Positions 60,107 to 64,000 of a DNA stretch of 64,000 nt are shown here, one piece after another (position 1 is the first letter of the stretch; every line of letters starts with the position of its first letter). The notes beneath the pieces are model-generated. The model ran no database searches, was not told the origin of the DNA, and saw only the letters and a program-made list of their open reading frames with translations. Source of the stretch: Casuarina equisetifolia (lineage: Eukaryota; Streptophyta; Magnoliopsida; Fagales; Casuarinaceae). The stretch is from the NCBI GenBank assembly GCA_028551475.1, contig CM052354.1, positions 3,703,391 through 3,767,390 of the forward strand. The letters run 5' to 3'. The translations under genes were made by a program, and so were the position numbers.

Positions 60107-60171
60107 TTTTTTTTTTATTTTTATTTTTATTTTTATTTTTCCACCGAAGCGGTAAACTTGCGTGTATAAAA
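60107..60171 (+). promoter_or_regulatory. TTTTA repeat and TATA box of the demethylase gene
   Basis: A T run and about five TTTTA units (60107-60139) lie just upstream of TATAAAA (60165-60171). Transcription should start near 60195-60205. The leader that follows contains several TCGCCGG-type units (about 60264-60340). Confidence 0.6.
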
Positions 60172-60459
60172 CTACAACTTATCCTCTCTTGACTCTTTTT
60201 CGGTTTTCTAAGCCTTCTCTCTTTCTCTCCCTCATCCATCTACTGTTTCTCTCTCTAGCTTCGTCGCCGGAAAACCTCCTTTCTCGCCGGGAAACCACTC
60301 TTTTCTCCGGCGAATAGACTCAGCGTATCGCCGGAAAACCGCCCGGTCCTGTCTCATTGTCGTCCTTCGGTTTGGTTTTCGTTTTCTGCGGTTTGGCTCG
60401 GGAGGATTCGGATCTCCGAGTCAGGCCCGGTACGGTCCTGGTCGTGGCGTTTTGAGAGA

Positions 60460-60498
60460 ATGTGGCGGGTCTGGTTCGGGTTGAAGGCTTGGTGTTGA
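60460..60498 (+). other. Upstream ORF in the demethylase leader (12 codons)
   Basis: ATG at 60460 opens a 12-residue frame (MWRVWFGLKAWC) ending in TGA. It lies between the predicted transcription start and the main start at 60630, so scanning ribosomes would meet it first. Confidence 0.5.
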
Positions 60499-60629
60499 TT
60501 GTTTGAAGGCTGGAATCGCGATCTAGGGTTTGTTTTTTGGATTCGGATTTGGTTTTTTGGTTGTCTTTTGTTCTGTGCACCTCCAAGCCAAGGAAGACGG
60601 AGGCCTGTAGAGAAAGGCTTGGGAATGAG

Positions 60630-64000
<3,371 letters not shown>

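Overview
This window is nuclear DNA from a flowering plant, almost certainly a eudicot. Its genes have many short GT..AG introns, the intergenic DNA is very AT-rich, and all seven confident proteins are plant families with recognisable Arabidopsis counterparts. I could not fix genus or species. Nothing prokaryotic (operons, Shine-Dalgarno sites, CRISPR) is present. Gene models were built by hand: exon junctions were chosen at GT/AG sites, and every model keeps one open frame across all junctions.

Gene-dense left half (1-25.7 kb). IWS1/SPN1-type transcription elongation factor (minus, 3' end cut by the window edge); an intronless J-domain protein with a zinc ribbon and DUF3444 (minus); a G-box-binding bZIP of the bZIP16/bZIP68 type (plus, 12 coding exons); the ribosome-biogenesis GTPase NOG1 (plus, intronless coding region with a leader intron and a 3'UTR intron); and a plastid-lipid-associated protein/fibrillin of the PAP3 type (minus, 3 exons).

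Repeat-rich middle (25.7-38.5 kb). There are decayed Copia fragments in both orientations, a large inverted duplication near 29.5-30.65 kb interrupted by a 129-bp LTR-like insertion with a 5-bp target duplication, a GC-rich island, and SINE-like repeats.

Right half (38.5-64 kb). An HD-Zip class IV gene of the HDG5 type (plus, 11 coding exons) is followed by about 15 kb of repeats, including a 1.6-kb LTR element with both LTRs. The first four coding exons of a JMJ13-type JmjN/JmjC histone demethylase run off the right edge.

The genes do not form one pathway; they are housekeeping, plastid, chromatin and epidermal-development genes. The order does recall two Arabidopsis neighbourhoods, DnaJ-bZIP16-PAP3 and HDG5-JMJ13. 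Several promoters carry a CACGTG G-box, the class of site bound by the bZIP encoded here. The most interesting local features are the upstream reading frames: three two-codon frames before the bZIP start, and a demethylase start codon that forms the last three bases of an exon and overlaps a frame completed only by splicing. I found no convincing new multi-gene system.
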